In this document: in pieces, positions 1 through 6,611 of the stretch
How the letters are laid out: every line of letters starts with the position of its first letter
How positions within the stretch are numbered: position 1 is the first letter of the stretch
NCBI GenBank assembly: GCA_030591745.1
Contig: JAUVAM010000154.1
Location: forward strand, 1-7,697
Source of the DNA: Deltaproteobacteria bacterium
GTDB taxonomy: Bacteria > Myxococcota > B64-G9
DNA: 7,697 nucleotides
Direction of reading: 5' to 3'
Made by a program: the position numbers and the translations under genes
The notes under the pieces: model-generated
What the model was told of the DNA's origin: nothing
Seen by the model: only the letters and a program-made list of their open reading frames with translations
The model's database searches: none

Positions 1-1
1 C

Positions 2-118
2 ATGCTGGCTTGCTATGCCTCGGCGGCCGAAGGCCGACGGATCGAATGGCCCTACAGTCCACCTGAAGATTTGCGTGTGCCGGTGGACTTGTGGCTGCAA
101 TCGCGACGGAAAACCTGA
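2..118 (+). CDS. C-terminal end of an upstream gene, possibly Gfo/Idh/MocA-type oxidoreductase (partial)
   Basis: An open frame runs in from the left edge and stops at TGA 116-118. Its last 38 residues include YASAAEGRRIEWPYSPPEDL. The pattern 'YxSAxxGRR[IV]' followed by a Pro-rich tail is typical of the C-termini of Gfo/Idh/MocA sugar-type NAD(P)-dependent oxidoreductases; that match is from memory of the family and rests on very few residues. The stop lies 13 nt before the kinase start at 132, so it is probably the preceding gene of the same operon. An oxidoreductase of sugar derivatives next to an N-acetylglucosamine-kinase-like gene would make sense, but this is inference. The coding call is moderately sure and the product is weak. 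Confidence 0.45.
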   Translation: MLACYASAAEGRRIEWPYSPPEDLRVPVDLWLQSRRKT

Positions 119-131
119 GCGGGGTCTTGGC

Positions 132-1133
132 ATGACGGAGCGACTTGTCCTCGGTGTGGATGGCGGCGGCACCAAGACCTTGGCCCTGGTGGCGGACAGC
201 CAGGGGCGGGTTTTGGGCTTGGGCCAGGCGGGTAGCTCCAACTATCAGGACTGCGGTCGGGCCGGTGCCGAAAAGCAGATTCGTCGCGCCTTGGACCTGG
301 CTTGCCGGCATGCTGGAATTGCCGCGAGTCAACTTGAGGCGGCCTGTTTGGGTCTGTCGGGCGCGGACCGGCCCAAGGACTTTGAATTCATCCGCGGTTT
401 TTTGGAGCCCTTGCTGCCGGGTCTTTCTGCTCGATTGGTCAATGACACCCTCATCGCGCTGCGCGCCGGCACCGAAGATGGCGTGGGTATCGCCCTGGTA
501 GCCGGCACCGGTTCCAATGCCATCGGTCGCAATGCCTCAGGAAAGATCATGCAGGTGGGCGGGCTTGGTCCCTTGAGTGGCGACCGGGGCTCGGCACCAC
601 AGATCGGGCAGGAGGCGGTGGTGGCCGCGATCATGGGCCAGGATGGACGTGGCGCGGAGACGGTCTTGGCAGCGCGCATCATAGAGAAACTAAGCCTGGA
701 TCGCTTGGACGACATCATCGAGCTGGAGTTCTTCGACAACCTGGAGGGCCGCTTGAATCTGGGGCTTTTGGCATCTCTGGTTTTCGAGGCGGCGGCATCA
801 GGCGACGCAGAGGCACGGCGCATTCTCGTCGATTCGGGGCATGCCATGGCTCGTTCGGCCGCGCTCATCGCGGGTCGTTTGTTTTCAGGAGAGCAGGCGC
901 TTCGTTTGGTTTTTGGGGGCTCGGTTTTTCAGAAAGGCGCAAGCCCCTTGTTGTTCGAGACGGTCGTCGAGGATCTCAGGCAAGTTTGTCCGGGGTTGAA
1001 AACCCGGATTCTGGACCTGCCGCCCGTGGCGGGCGCCGTGCTTTTCGCCTTGGATGATCTGGGTTTGCGGGACGCGGGTTTGATAGAGGCCCTCCGTGCC
1101 GGGATTCAGGAGGCCGAGAATTGCAAGGACTGA
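132..1133 (+). CDS. BadF/BadG/BcrA/BcrD-type ATPase, N-acetylglucosamine kinase-like
   Basis: A 333-aa cytosolic protein of the ASKHA (actin/hexokinase/Hsp70) fold. Visible motifs are the phosphate-1 loop GVDGGGTKT (residues 8-16), SSN (35-37, sugar-contact Asn position in human NAGK), LGLSGADRP (73-81), VNDT (103-106, the Asp matching the catalytic base of NAGK), phosphate-2 AGTGSNA (124-130), GDRGSA (150-155), the adenosine motif FGGSV (261-265) and PVAGAVLFAL (298-307). Length is normal for bacterial N-acetylglucosamine/glucosamine kinases of this family. They phosphorylate amino sugars with ATP, as in cell-wall sugar salvage. The ATG at 132 is chosen because the family motif starts right after it; the frame extends upstream to 15, but those 39 residues are Cys/Arg-rich and unlike the family, and they overlap the upstream gene. 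Odd: the usual GDEGS[GA] motif reads GDRGSA, an acidic-to-Arg change next to the conserved Asp. The substrate cannot be fixed from sequence; BadF relatives also include 2-hydroxyacyl-CoA dehydratase activators, but the Cys cluster of those is absent. Confidence 0.88.
   Translation: MTERLVLGVDGGGTKTLALVADSQGRVLGLGQAGSSNYQDCGRAGAEKQIRRALDLACRHAGIAASQLEAACLGLSGADRPKDFEFIRGFLEPLLPGLSARLVNDTLIALRAGTEDGVGIALVAGTGSNAIGRNASGKIMQVGGLGPLSGDRGSAPQIGQEAVVAAIMGQDGRGAETVLAARIIEKLSLDRLDDIIELEFFDNLEGRLNLGLLASLVFEAAASGDAEARRILVDSGHAMARSAALIAGRLFSGEQALRLVFGGSVFQKGASPLLFETVVEDLRQVCPGLKTRILDLPPVAGAVLFALDDLGLRDAGLIEALRAGIQEAENCKD
1108..1113 (+). promoter_or_regulatory. Shine-Dalgarno AGGAGG that selects a TTG start
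   Basis: A perfect AGGAGG inside the 3' end of the kinase gene lies 7 nt before TTG 1121. The first in-frame ATG (1139) has only an AGAGG one base away, which is too close. The site therefore supports TTG 1121 as the start of the hydrolase gene and coupling to the kinase, whose stop (1131-1133) is inside the new gene. Confidence 0.75.
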
Positions 1134-2503
1134 GAGGAATGCGAGGCCTGAGGGGCTGGATTCGGGCTTGGTTTTTTTGGGTGCTCGTTTCATCCGTCGG
1201 ATGTGCCGGCTCCAGGCCCCTGCTTCCTGATGTACCTGAGCCCGCGGCCGGATATTGGTTTGACGATTTTCGGCAGGCTCGGGTCCGTCTTGACGAGCCC
1301 GAGCTTTTGGCCGGAGCCGCCAAGGTGCGGATTACGCCGCGGTCCGGTGTGCGTATCGCGGGCCATGGATTCAACAAGCACGCCAAGGGGATCTTAGATG
1401 ATCTTTGGGTAAGGGCGCTTTATTTGGATACCGGAGAGGAGGCGGTGGCCCTGGTGTCATTGGACCTCATCGGCCTGAGTGCCCCCCGGATCAAGCGCAT
1501 TCGGCAGCGCATCAGCCGGCGACACGCCCTCCGCATTCTGGTGGCCGCAACGCACAACCACGCGGGTCCGGATAGTCTGGGATTTTGGGGGCCGGCGGTT
1601 TTCGGATTGCTGCCTGTGCGTTCGGGTATCGATGAAGCTTATATGGAGGGGGTGGAGAAGGCCGCGGCCAGGGCCGTCATCCGGGCCGTGGCGCGAGCCC
1701 GACCGGCTCGCTTGGGACTGGGGCGCTTTCTGATGCCCGCGGGCCTGGCCGTCAATCTGCGAGAACCCGGCGACGTGGAGCGCACGGTGCGCTTGATGCG
1801 CTTGAGCGATTCGGGGGGCATGACCATCGCCACGGTTGTGCATTACGCCAATCACGCGGAAAGCCTGCAAGATCGCAACCGTTGGTTGAGTGCGGATTTC
1901 CCGGGTGTGCTGTACCGAGAGCTGGATGCGATCTTGGGTGGCGTGACGCTGTTTTTTACCGGGCCGGCTGGTGGCATGATCGAGCCTTCCAATGATCCCG
2001 GCGACGATGAGGCAGAGCGTTTGGCTTTTCGGGAGAAGCTGGGGGGCAGTTTGGCTGCCGGCACCCTGCGGGCTGTCATCGCCGGCCTGCGAAAGCCCGC
2101 GCCGGCTCCCTTGCGCCTTCGAACGATGCGCTTGGTTTTGCCCTTGCAGGCCGACGGCCTGCTGCGCTTGGCCATGAAGTTGGGCTTGATGGATCCCCGC
2201 CCTGTCGCTGGGGAGCAGATTGAGACCGAGATGGCGCTGCTCGATTGGGGGGAGCTGAGCATGCTGTTTTTACCGGGAGAGCCCAGCCCTGAATTGGGCC
2301 GCGCCTTGCGAGCGCGCCTCAAAGGTGATTTGCGGATGGTGATCGGCGTGGCCCTGGACGAACTCGGCTATTTGCTCAGTGATCGGCAATGGGCTGATGA
2401 ACTTTTTGAGTACGAGCGCTCGATGTCCGTAGGGCCTGAGGCCGCGAATCGAATCATGCAGGCCTTGGAATGTTTACAGCTTGATTCATGCACAGGGCCG
2501 TAG
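1121..2503 (+). CDS. Lipoprotein with neutral/alkaline non-lysosomal ceramidase-like zinc hydrolase domain
   Basis: A 460-aa protein with a basic N-terminus, a hydrophobic stretch (about 14-26) and a lipobox SVGC with Cys28, followed by Ala, so it is probably an outer-membrane lipoprotein facing the periplasm. From about residue 63 it follows the N-terminal domain of neutral ceramidases: AAKVRITP (66-73), THNHAGP (144-150, compare THTHSGP of Pseudomonas ceramidase, a zinc-binding His), HYANHAES (241-248, second His ligand region), PGEPSPELGRAL (385-396, zinc Glu region) and DELGYLLSD (413-421, zinc Tyr region). All four metal-ligand regions seem kept. True bacterial ceramidases are about 650-700 aa with a C-terminal domain; that domain is missing here, and the segment matching the nucleophilic-Ser motif (NxGDxSP) reads PAGGMIEP. 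It is best called a ceramidase-like hydrolase of unknown substrate (amide-linked lipid or amino-sugar compound). The TTG start overlaps the kinase gene by 13 nt. Confidence 0.8.
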   Translation: MQGLRGMRGLRGWIRAWFFWVLVSSVGCAGSRPLLPDVPEPAAGYWFDDFRQARVRLDEPELLAGAAKVRITPRSGVRIAGHGFNKHAKGILDDLWVRALYLDTGEEAVALVSLDLIGLSAPRIKRIRQRISRRHALRILVAATHNHAGPDSLGFWGPAVFGLLPVRSGIDEAYMEGVEKAAARAVIRAVARARPARLGLGRFLMPAGLAVNLREPGDVERTVRLMRLSDSGGMTIATVVHYANHAESLQDRNRWLSADFPGVLYRELDAILGGVTLFFTGPAGGMIEPSNDPGDDEAERLAFREKLGGSLAAGTLRAVIAGLRKPAPAPLRLRTMRLVLPLQADGLLRLAMKLGLMDPRPVAGEQIETEMALLDWGELSMLFLPGEPSPELGRALRARLKGDLRMVIGVALDELGYLLSDRQWADELFEYERSMSVGPEAANRIMQALECLQLDSCTGP

Positions 2504-2698
2504 GAATAGGCTTTTGTTGGTTTTCCGACTTGACCACCTGTTGTGGATCTGCTAGCAAGACCATGAAGCAGGCCGGATCGAATCGGATTCGGCAAGACCC
2601 ATACATTAATTCAAGCCGTTGGATGGGCGTTTTTGGTTCCTCCGGGGGACAATGGTCTTGGTCATGGCGAGCCGTTTTCGGCGGAGGCAAGGAGTACA
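2504..2698 (+). other. Intergenic region with likely leader/promoter of the next operon
   Basis: 195 nt with no convincing gene. It holds a 22-nt hairpin (2572-2593) and a small GCCG-TTTT-CGGC stem-loop (2671-2682) just upstream of the AAGGAG at 2689-2694. A TTGACC (2530-2535) followed after 17 nt by TAGCAA is only a weak sigma70-like candidate. No T-run terminator is visible after the hydrolase stop, so whether transcription stops here is open. Confidence 0.4.
2572..2593 (+). repeat. Inverted repeat / stem-loop in the 2504-2698 spacer
   Basis: GCCGGATC pairs with GATTCGGC (8 bp including one G-T wobble) around a 6-nt loop GAATCG. It is not followed by a T-run, so an intrinsic terminator is doubtful; it could be an operator or an mRNA structure. 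Chance cannot be excluded for a stem this size. Confidence 0.35.
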
Positions 2699-4012
2699 AT
2701 GACAATGGCAGGGCGTGATATGAAGCAGGAAGAAGCAAAGTTCGAGCAGCTCGTGGCGCAGCTTGGCGACAAGATCGCCACGGGTTTGACCAAGGGCGTG
2801 GAGGAAGCCGGTTTGTTCCAGCGGCTGGTTGAGTTGCTGCAAAATCTCCAGGGTCGCCTTGAAGAGCTTGAGGATCGGGTGGCCGAACTTAAGACCCAGG
2901 CCCAGCCCCAAGAGCAAGCCCAGCCCCAAGCGCCAGCCAAGCCCCAGGCCCAGGCGCCAGCCAAGCCCCCGGCGCAAGTCCAGTTGAAGGCGGATGCCAA
3001 GAGCTTGAGTGAAGTCTCCAAGGCCTTTGGCTTGCCCATGCCCTCGGAGTCGAGTCGCTCGAACTCCACCAGCACGCCCCTGCGGGGACGTAAGCGCTCG
3101 CGCAACCCGTCTCGCCCTACGGTCATTTATCGCAATTCGCAGGTCAGCTCGGTTTTCAAGGAAGAAAAGGCCGTTTTTAAGGAAGAGGATGGCGTCTGTT
3201 CCGAGCCTGGCTGCGACAGGCCTGTTCGTTGTCGGGGTATGTGCTCATTGCACTACCAGCGGGTGCGTTACAAGGAGCGCAAAACTGAAACCAAGGTGGA
3301 AAGCACCGGCCTGCCGCCCTTGCCTCCCCCACCGCGGGCCGCGTCTTCACGAAAGCGAGAGGGTGGCACCAAGGGCGTATTCGCCATGCTCTATGAAGAT
3401 CGGGGACGCAAGGTCATCAGTGGGTATGTCAACCAGATCAAGTTTGATCGCTCGGATTTGGTGCAGCGCCTCAATGAGCATTTTGAGGGTCTGCCTGGCG
3501 TGCCCCTGGAAGAAGAGGATGTGCTGCGGGCTGTCCACTATCACAAACTTGGCGAAATCCTGCGAGAACGGGAGGGGGAGATTCTCTGCCGGAATCTGAG
3601 CAAGCAGCGGGGCTCGTTGGTCAAGGCTGCCCAGAAGATGAAGCTTCCCTTTGATCAACTTCGGGTCCGCATCGCGGACCTGAAGATGGATGACGAAGTG
3701 GAGCGTATCCGGAATGGTTTTCGTGAGACCATCATGGAGCAGAGCACCTTTTTGGAACGACTGGATTTGGCTTTGACCCGGGAAAAATACCTGGTGGATT
3801 TGGACATTGTGGAAGAAGTAGACAAGTCTTTGCAGAAAGAACTGGTCGAAAAATTGGCCACCTTGGAAGATTTGGACCTGCAGGCCCAAGAACAGGCCTT
3901 GCGGGAATCTTTCGGTCTGGATGAACAGCGCTATCGGCGTCTCGTCAGACGCTATGGAGACATTGAGCCCATGGCCGCCTTGAAGGCCGCATTTGCTGAG
4001 GGGAGTGAATGA
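2699..4012 (+). CDS. Unrecognised protein with coiled coil, zinc motif and Fis-like helix-turn-helix
   Basis: A 437-aa soluble protein with no signal peptide. Layout: an amphipathic N-terminus with a likely coiled coil (about 40-66, LQNLQGRLEELEDRVAELK); an Ala/Pro/Gln linker (67-96); a basic Ser/Arg stretch (117-140); a small zinc motif with C167, C172, C182 and H185 (C-x4-C-x9-C-x2-H, ending CSLHYQR) followed by a basic run; a Pro-rich linker (205-213); and a C-terminal helical region (226-437). Within the last, GSLVKAAQKMKLPFDQLRVR (305-324) and the following IADL resemble a Fis-type helix-turn-helix. A second region, LRESFGLDEQRYRRLVRRYG (401-420), is also helical and basic. The CxxxxC...CxxH motif is known from many small zinc modules in phage and bacterial DNA-associated proteins. 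I infer a DNA-binding regulator or nucleoid protein but do not recognise the family. Start: AAGGAG (2689-2694) serves ATG 2699 or ATG 2705 about equally; the frame extends to TTG 2633 without an RBS. The stop overlaps the next ATG. Confidence 0.75.
   Translation: MTMAGRDMKQEEAKFEQLVAQLGDKIATGLTKGVEEAGLFQRLVELLQNLQGRLEELEDRVAELKTQAQPQEQAQPQAPAKPQAQAPAKPPAQVQLKADAKSLSEVSKAFGLPMPSESSRSNSTSTPLRGRKRSRNPSRPTVIYRNSQVSSVFKEEKAVFKEEDGVCSEPGCDRPVRCRGMCSLHYQRVRYKERKTETKVESTGLPPLPPPPRAASSRKREGGTKGVFAMLYEDRGRKVISGYVNQIKFDRSDLVQRLNEHFEGLPGVPLEEEDVLRAVHYHKLGEILREREGEILCRNLSKQRGSLVKAAQKMKLPFDQLRVRIADLKMDDEVERIRNGFRETIMEQSTFLERLDLALTREKYLVDLDIVEEVDKSLQKELVEKLATLEDLDLQAQEQALRESFGLDEQRYRRLVRRYGDIEPMAALKAAFAEGSE
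2930..2969 (+). repeat. Direct repeat in the Ala/Pro/Gln linker
   Basis: GCGCCAGCCAAGCCCC occurs at 2930-2945 and again at 2954-2969, 24 nt apart, within a longer CCCAGG/CCCCAA-rich stretch (2896-2970). The spacing is a multiple of three, so it duplicates an in-frame APAKP unit of the linker. It is likely produced by slippage in low-complexity coding sequence. Confidence 0.6.
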
Positions 4013-5907
4013 ACACCCGTAGCTTTCTGCTGACAATCTCGTTTTTTCTCTGTGTGGGACAATCGGTTCGAGCCCAAAGTCCCGAAAAACCCCTGTTGCT
4101 GACGGCGGTGGGCGACATCAACATGGGTACGGCTTTTCCTTCTGAAAAGTACCTGCCCGCGGATGGTGGAAAGAGTCTTCTGGCTCCGGTGGCCCATTGG
4201 CTGAAAGGTGACGTGGTTTTCGGCAATCTGGAGGGGCCTCTGGCTGATGCTGGGGAGACCAAAAAGTGCGGCAAGTCGGGCAATTGTTATGCTTTCCGAA
4301 CGCCCACGTCTTATGTGTCCCATTTGAAGGATGCCGGTTTTCATGTCTTGAGCCTGGCCAACAACCACGCTTTGGATTTTGGTGCTGCCGGGCGTAAGAG
4401 CACGGTGGACGCCTTGGACAAAGCGGGCATTGCTCACTCCGGCGCGGTGGGGGACGTGGCCAGTCTGACCGTGCGCGGCAAGAAGGTGGGCCTGCTGGCT
4501 TTTACCACGGCGGGTCACTCCTACAACTTATTGGATATCCCCGCGGCGGTCGAAGCGGTCAAGAAATTGGACGCGGATCATGATCTGGTCATCGTGTCCT
4601 TCCATGGCGGCGACGAGGGCAGCCGGGCCGTCCGAGTGCCCGACAAAATGGAGTATTTGGGCCGGGAACCCCGCGGGCATTTGATCCAGTTCACCCATTC
4701 GGTGGTCGACGCCGGGGCGGATCTGGTTTTGGGGCATGGGCCCCATGTTCTGCGCGGCATGGAGGTTTACCGCGGTCGCCTCATCGCCTACAGCCTGGGG
4801 AATTTTTGCACCTATGGCCGATTCACTTTGCGAGGGGCTTTGGGCCGGGCGGTGGTGCTGCAGGTTCGTTTGGATCCGACGACGGGGGCTTTGGTGGATG
4901 GGCAAATGCATGCCACCTGGCAGACCAAGCCGGGCGGTGCCAAGCCGGACCCCAAGGCAGGCGGCATCGCCGACATGCGTCGTTTGTCCAAAAAAGATTT
5001 TCCCTACACCATGCCCGCCATCGCCAAGGACGGTTCTTTCACGCCGGGGGCCGGACAAGGCGCTGGTTTGTTCACCTTGGCCAAGGCCGAGGAACGGGCG
5101 GCCTTGCGGGCACTCTTGGGGAAGCTGCGCGCCAAGAAAGTCGGGATGGATCTGCTGAGAACGGCTTTCGGGGATCCGCGAGCGGCCATCAACAAGACGG
5201 TGCTGGAGAAATTCGCAAGGCCCGCCGAAAAAGTGATGACCTATGAACGCTATCGGGGCATCTTCCTCAAGCCCAAGGTCTTGGCTGGTGGCAAGAAATT
5301 CTTGGAGGAAAAAAAGGAAATTTTGGCCCTGGTTGAAAAGAAGTATCGGGTGGACCGGCAGGTACTGGCTGGCATCATCGCCACCGAAACTCGATTCGGC
5401 GTCCATACGGGTGATTTCTTCGTGCTCAACGCCCTGGCCACCCAGGCCCTGCGCATGAAGCGACGAGCTCGTTGGGCCACCGAGGAGCTGCGAGCTTTGC
5501 TGAAGGTTTTCAAGGACGATCCCATGGCGGTGAAAGGTTCCTACGCCGGGGCCGTGGGCCTGGTGCAATTCATGCCCTCCAGCATTTTGCGTTATGGGCG
5601 GGACTGGGACGGGGATGGCCGGATCAATCTGGACCAATGGCCCGACGCTCTGGCTTCGGCCGCCAATTACCTGAAGGGCAAGGGCTGGAAGATGGGGGCC
5701 GCCATCAAGCGTGGACAGGCCAACTACAAGGCCATCTGGCGCTACAACCCAGCCCATCATTACGTAAAGGTGGTTCGCGAACTCACCCATGAGTTCGGCT
5801 ACAAGCCGACGGGTGCCAAGAAGGCCACCAAGAAGGCCACCAAGAAGGCCACCAAGAAGGCCACCAAGAAGGCCACCAAGAAAGACCCCAAGAAAGACCC
5901 CAAGTAG
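4009..5907 (+). CDS. Secreted fusion: CapA-like (PGA_cap) metallophosphatase domain + MltB-type lytic transglycosylase
   Basis: A 632-aa protein with a signal peptide (1-22, ending VRA). Domain 1 (about 29-290) has the CapA/PgsA marks: TAVGDINMG (32-40), FGNLEGPL (71-78), LANNHALDFG (116-125), FHGGDE (198-203), GHGPHVLRGMEVYRG (242-256) and YSLGNF (261-266). This is the metallophosphoesterase fold of poly-gamma-glutamate proteins. A linker (about 300-405) follows. Domain 2 (about 410-600) matches MltB/SLT_2 lytic transglycosylases: YERYRGIFLKP, IIATETRFG (457-464, Glu460 as the predicted catalytic acid), LNALATQALR, GSYAGAVGLVQFMPSS (510-525), and DWDGDGRINL (532-541), the Ca-binding-like loop. 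MltB enzymes cleave the MurNAc-GlcNAc bond to give 1,6-anhydroMurNAc. The tail (603-632) is almost only Lys, Ala, Thr, Asp and Pro. The start overlaps the upstream stop (ATGA) and has GGGGAG upstream. A lipobox is not seen. Domain calls are firm; the physiological role of the fusion is inference. Confidence 0.9.
   Translation: MNTRSFLLTISFFLCVGQSVRAQSPEKPLLLTAVGDINMGTAFPSEKYLPADGGKSLLAPVAHWLKGDVVFGNLEGPLADAGETKKCGKSGNCYAFRTPTSYVSHLKDAGFHVLSLANNHALDFGAAGRKSTVDALDKAGIAHSGAVGDVASLTVRGKKVGLLAFTTAGHSYNLLDIPAAVEAVKKLDADHDLVIVSFHGGDEGSRAVRVPDKMEYLGREPRGHLIQFTHSVVDAGADLVLGHGPHVLRGMEVYRGRLIAYSLGNFCTYGRFTLRGALGRAVVLQVRLDPTTGALVDGQMHATWQTKPGGAKPDPKAGGIADMRRLSKKDFPYTMPAIAKDGSFTPGAGQGAGLFTLAKAEERAALRALLGKLRAKKVGMDLLRTAFGDPRAAINKTVLEKFARPAEKVMTYERYRGIFLKPKVLAGGKKFLEEKKEILALVEKKYRVDRQVLAGIIATETRFGVHTGDFFVLNALATQALRMKRRARWATEELRALLKVFKDDPMAVKGSYAGAVGLVQFMPSSILRYGRDWDGDGRINLDQWPDALASAANYLKGKGWKMGAAIKRGQANYKAIWRYNPAHHYVKVVRELTHEFGYKPTGAKKATKKATKKATKKATKKATKKDPKKDPK
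5821..5904 (+). repeat. 12-nt tandem repeat encoding a basic KKAT/KKDP tail
   Basis: AAGGCCACCAAG is repeated five times without a mismatch at 5821-5880, followed by two copies of the variant AAAGACCCCAAG at 5881-5904, directly before the TAG. The unit keeps the frame, so gain or loss of copies would change only tail length. It resembles histone-H1-like Lys/Ala tails of bacterial proteins, but here it is on an exported enzyme. Confidence 0.95.
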
Positions 5908-6029
5908 TCCTTTGAATTCAAGATGTTACTTATTGATGTATTCCATCCAGGCGCTTCGCGGGTCTATGGATCGACTTTCTTCGGCGACGAGGGAGAGATT
6001 GCGTGGGCTGCGATGGAGCACAAGAAACC
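5908..6029 (+). other. Intergenic region before the ECF sigma operon
   Basis: This spacer is AT-richer at its start (TTGAATTC near 5912, TTATTGATGTATTCC near 5929-5943) than the genes around it, which suits a promoter. I cannot pick -35/-10 boxes with confidence and see no GGAAC-type ECF -35 element. No terminator hairpin with a T-run follows the transglycosylase stop. GGGAG (5991-5995) and TGGAG (6014-6018) are the two candidate ribosome binding sites for the sigma gene. Confidence 0.35.
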
Positions 6030-6611
6030 ATGAACCGGCTCGTTGACGCATCGGTGACGACGGACCTGGATGCTCGGCTTCGAGACTTCGAGCGCCTGGT
6101 TGTGACCGAGGGCGCAAGCCTGCGACGTCTGGCTCGGAGGCTCCTGGGGGACGCGGACGAGGCCGACGACCTCTTGCAGGATGCCTTGGTCAATGCCTAC
6201 AAGGCTCTGCAAACATTTCGCGGAGAAAGCTCCATGAAGACCTGGGTTTGGCGCATCGTGACCCGGGAGGGTTTTAAGAAACTCCGTCGCCGTAAGCTCA
6301 AAAACAAGGTGGCCGGTTGGTTTCGAGGCAGTGATGCACCGCCGCCGGGTCTGGGGCTCGGGCGGGCTCAGTTGCCTGATTCTTTGGCTGGTATGCAGCA
6401 GCAGATGCTTGTTTTACAAAAAGCGATGGAAAAGCTGCCGGATCGGCAAAGAGCGACCCTGGTCATGCGCTATTTCGAGGGCATGCCGGTGGCGGAAATC
6501 GCCGAGGTTTTGGAGATCGGTCCGGGCACGGTGAAGACCCATCTGGTTCGGGCCTTGAAGCAAGTTCGGGCGGCTTGGCCCAAGGACATGAAATGGGAAG
6601 GTGAGCCATGA
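6030..6611 (+). CDS. ECF-type RNA polymerase sigma factor (sigma-70 family)
   Basis: A 193-aa protein with the two-domain ECF plan. Sigma region 2 (about 20-92) includes RRLARRLLGDADEADDLLQD (32-51) for core binding, and FRGESSMKTWVWRIVTREG (63-81) for -10 recognition, followed by a basic run KKLRRRKLKNK. A linker with PPPGLGLG lies at 104-111. Sigma region 4 (about 131-182) includes LPDRQRATLVMRYFEGMP, AEIAEVLEIGPGTVKTHLVR and ALKQVR, the helix-turn-helix that reads the -35. Start: the ATG at 6030 (TGGAG 11 nt upstream) is preferred because the nine codons from GTG 6003 lack the high third-position GC of the gene; GTG 6003 has a better-spaced GGGAG (7 nt) and remains possible. The stop overlaps the next ATG, a typical sigma/anti-sigma arrangement. 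It probably directs its own operon and an envelope or metal stress regulon. Confidence 0.93.
   Translation: MNRLVDASVTTDLDARLRDFERLVVTEGASLRRLARRLLGDADEADDLLQDALVNAYKALQTFRGESSMKTWVWRIVTREGFKKLRRRKLKNKVAGWFRGSDAPPPGLGLGRAQLPDSLAGMQQQMLVLQKAMEKLPDRQRATLVMRYFEGMPVAEIAEVLEIGPGTVKTHLVRALKQVRAAWPKDMKWEGEP

Noticed and set aside
15..131. N-terminal extension of the kinase
   Set aside because: The 39 extra residues are Cys/Arg-rich and unlike the family, and they overlap the upstream gene end; the kinase fold begins right after ATG 132.
2530..2558. TTGACC-N17-TAGCAA as a sigma70 promoter
   Set aside because: Only half of the -10 bases match, so it is too weak to list as a feature.
3347..4036. 229-aa minus-strand open frame
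   Set aside because: It is antisense to the HTH protein gene, with no motif or ribosome binding site that I could see.
4528..5790. 420-aa open frame on the minus strand
   Set aside because: It lies antisense to the CapA-MltB gene, whose two domains carry clear family motifs; the minus-strand product has no recognisable motif and is explained by codon bias of a high-GC gene.
6003..6029. GTG start for the sigma factor
   Set aside because: It has a decent GGGAG at 7 nt, but only 4 of its 9 codons end in G or C, unlike the gene body; kept only as an alternative to ATG 6030.
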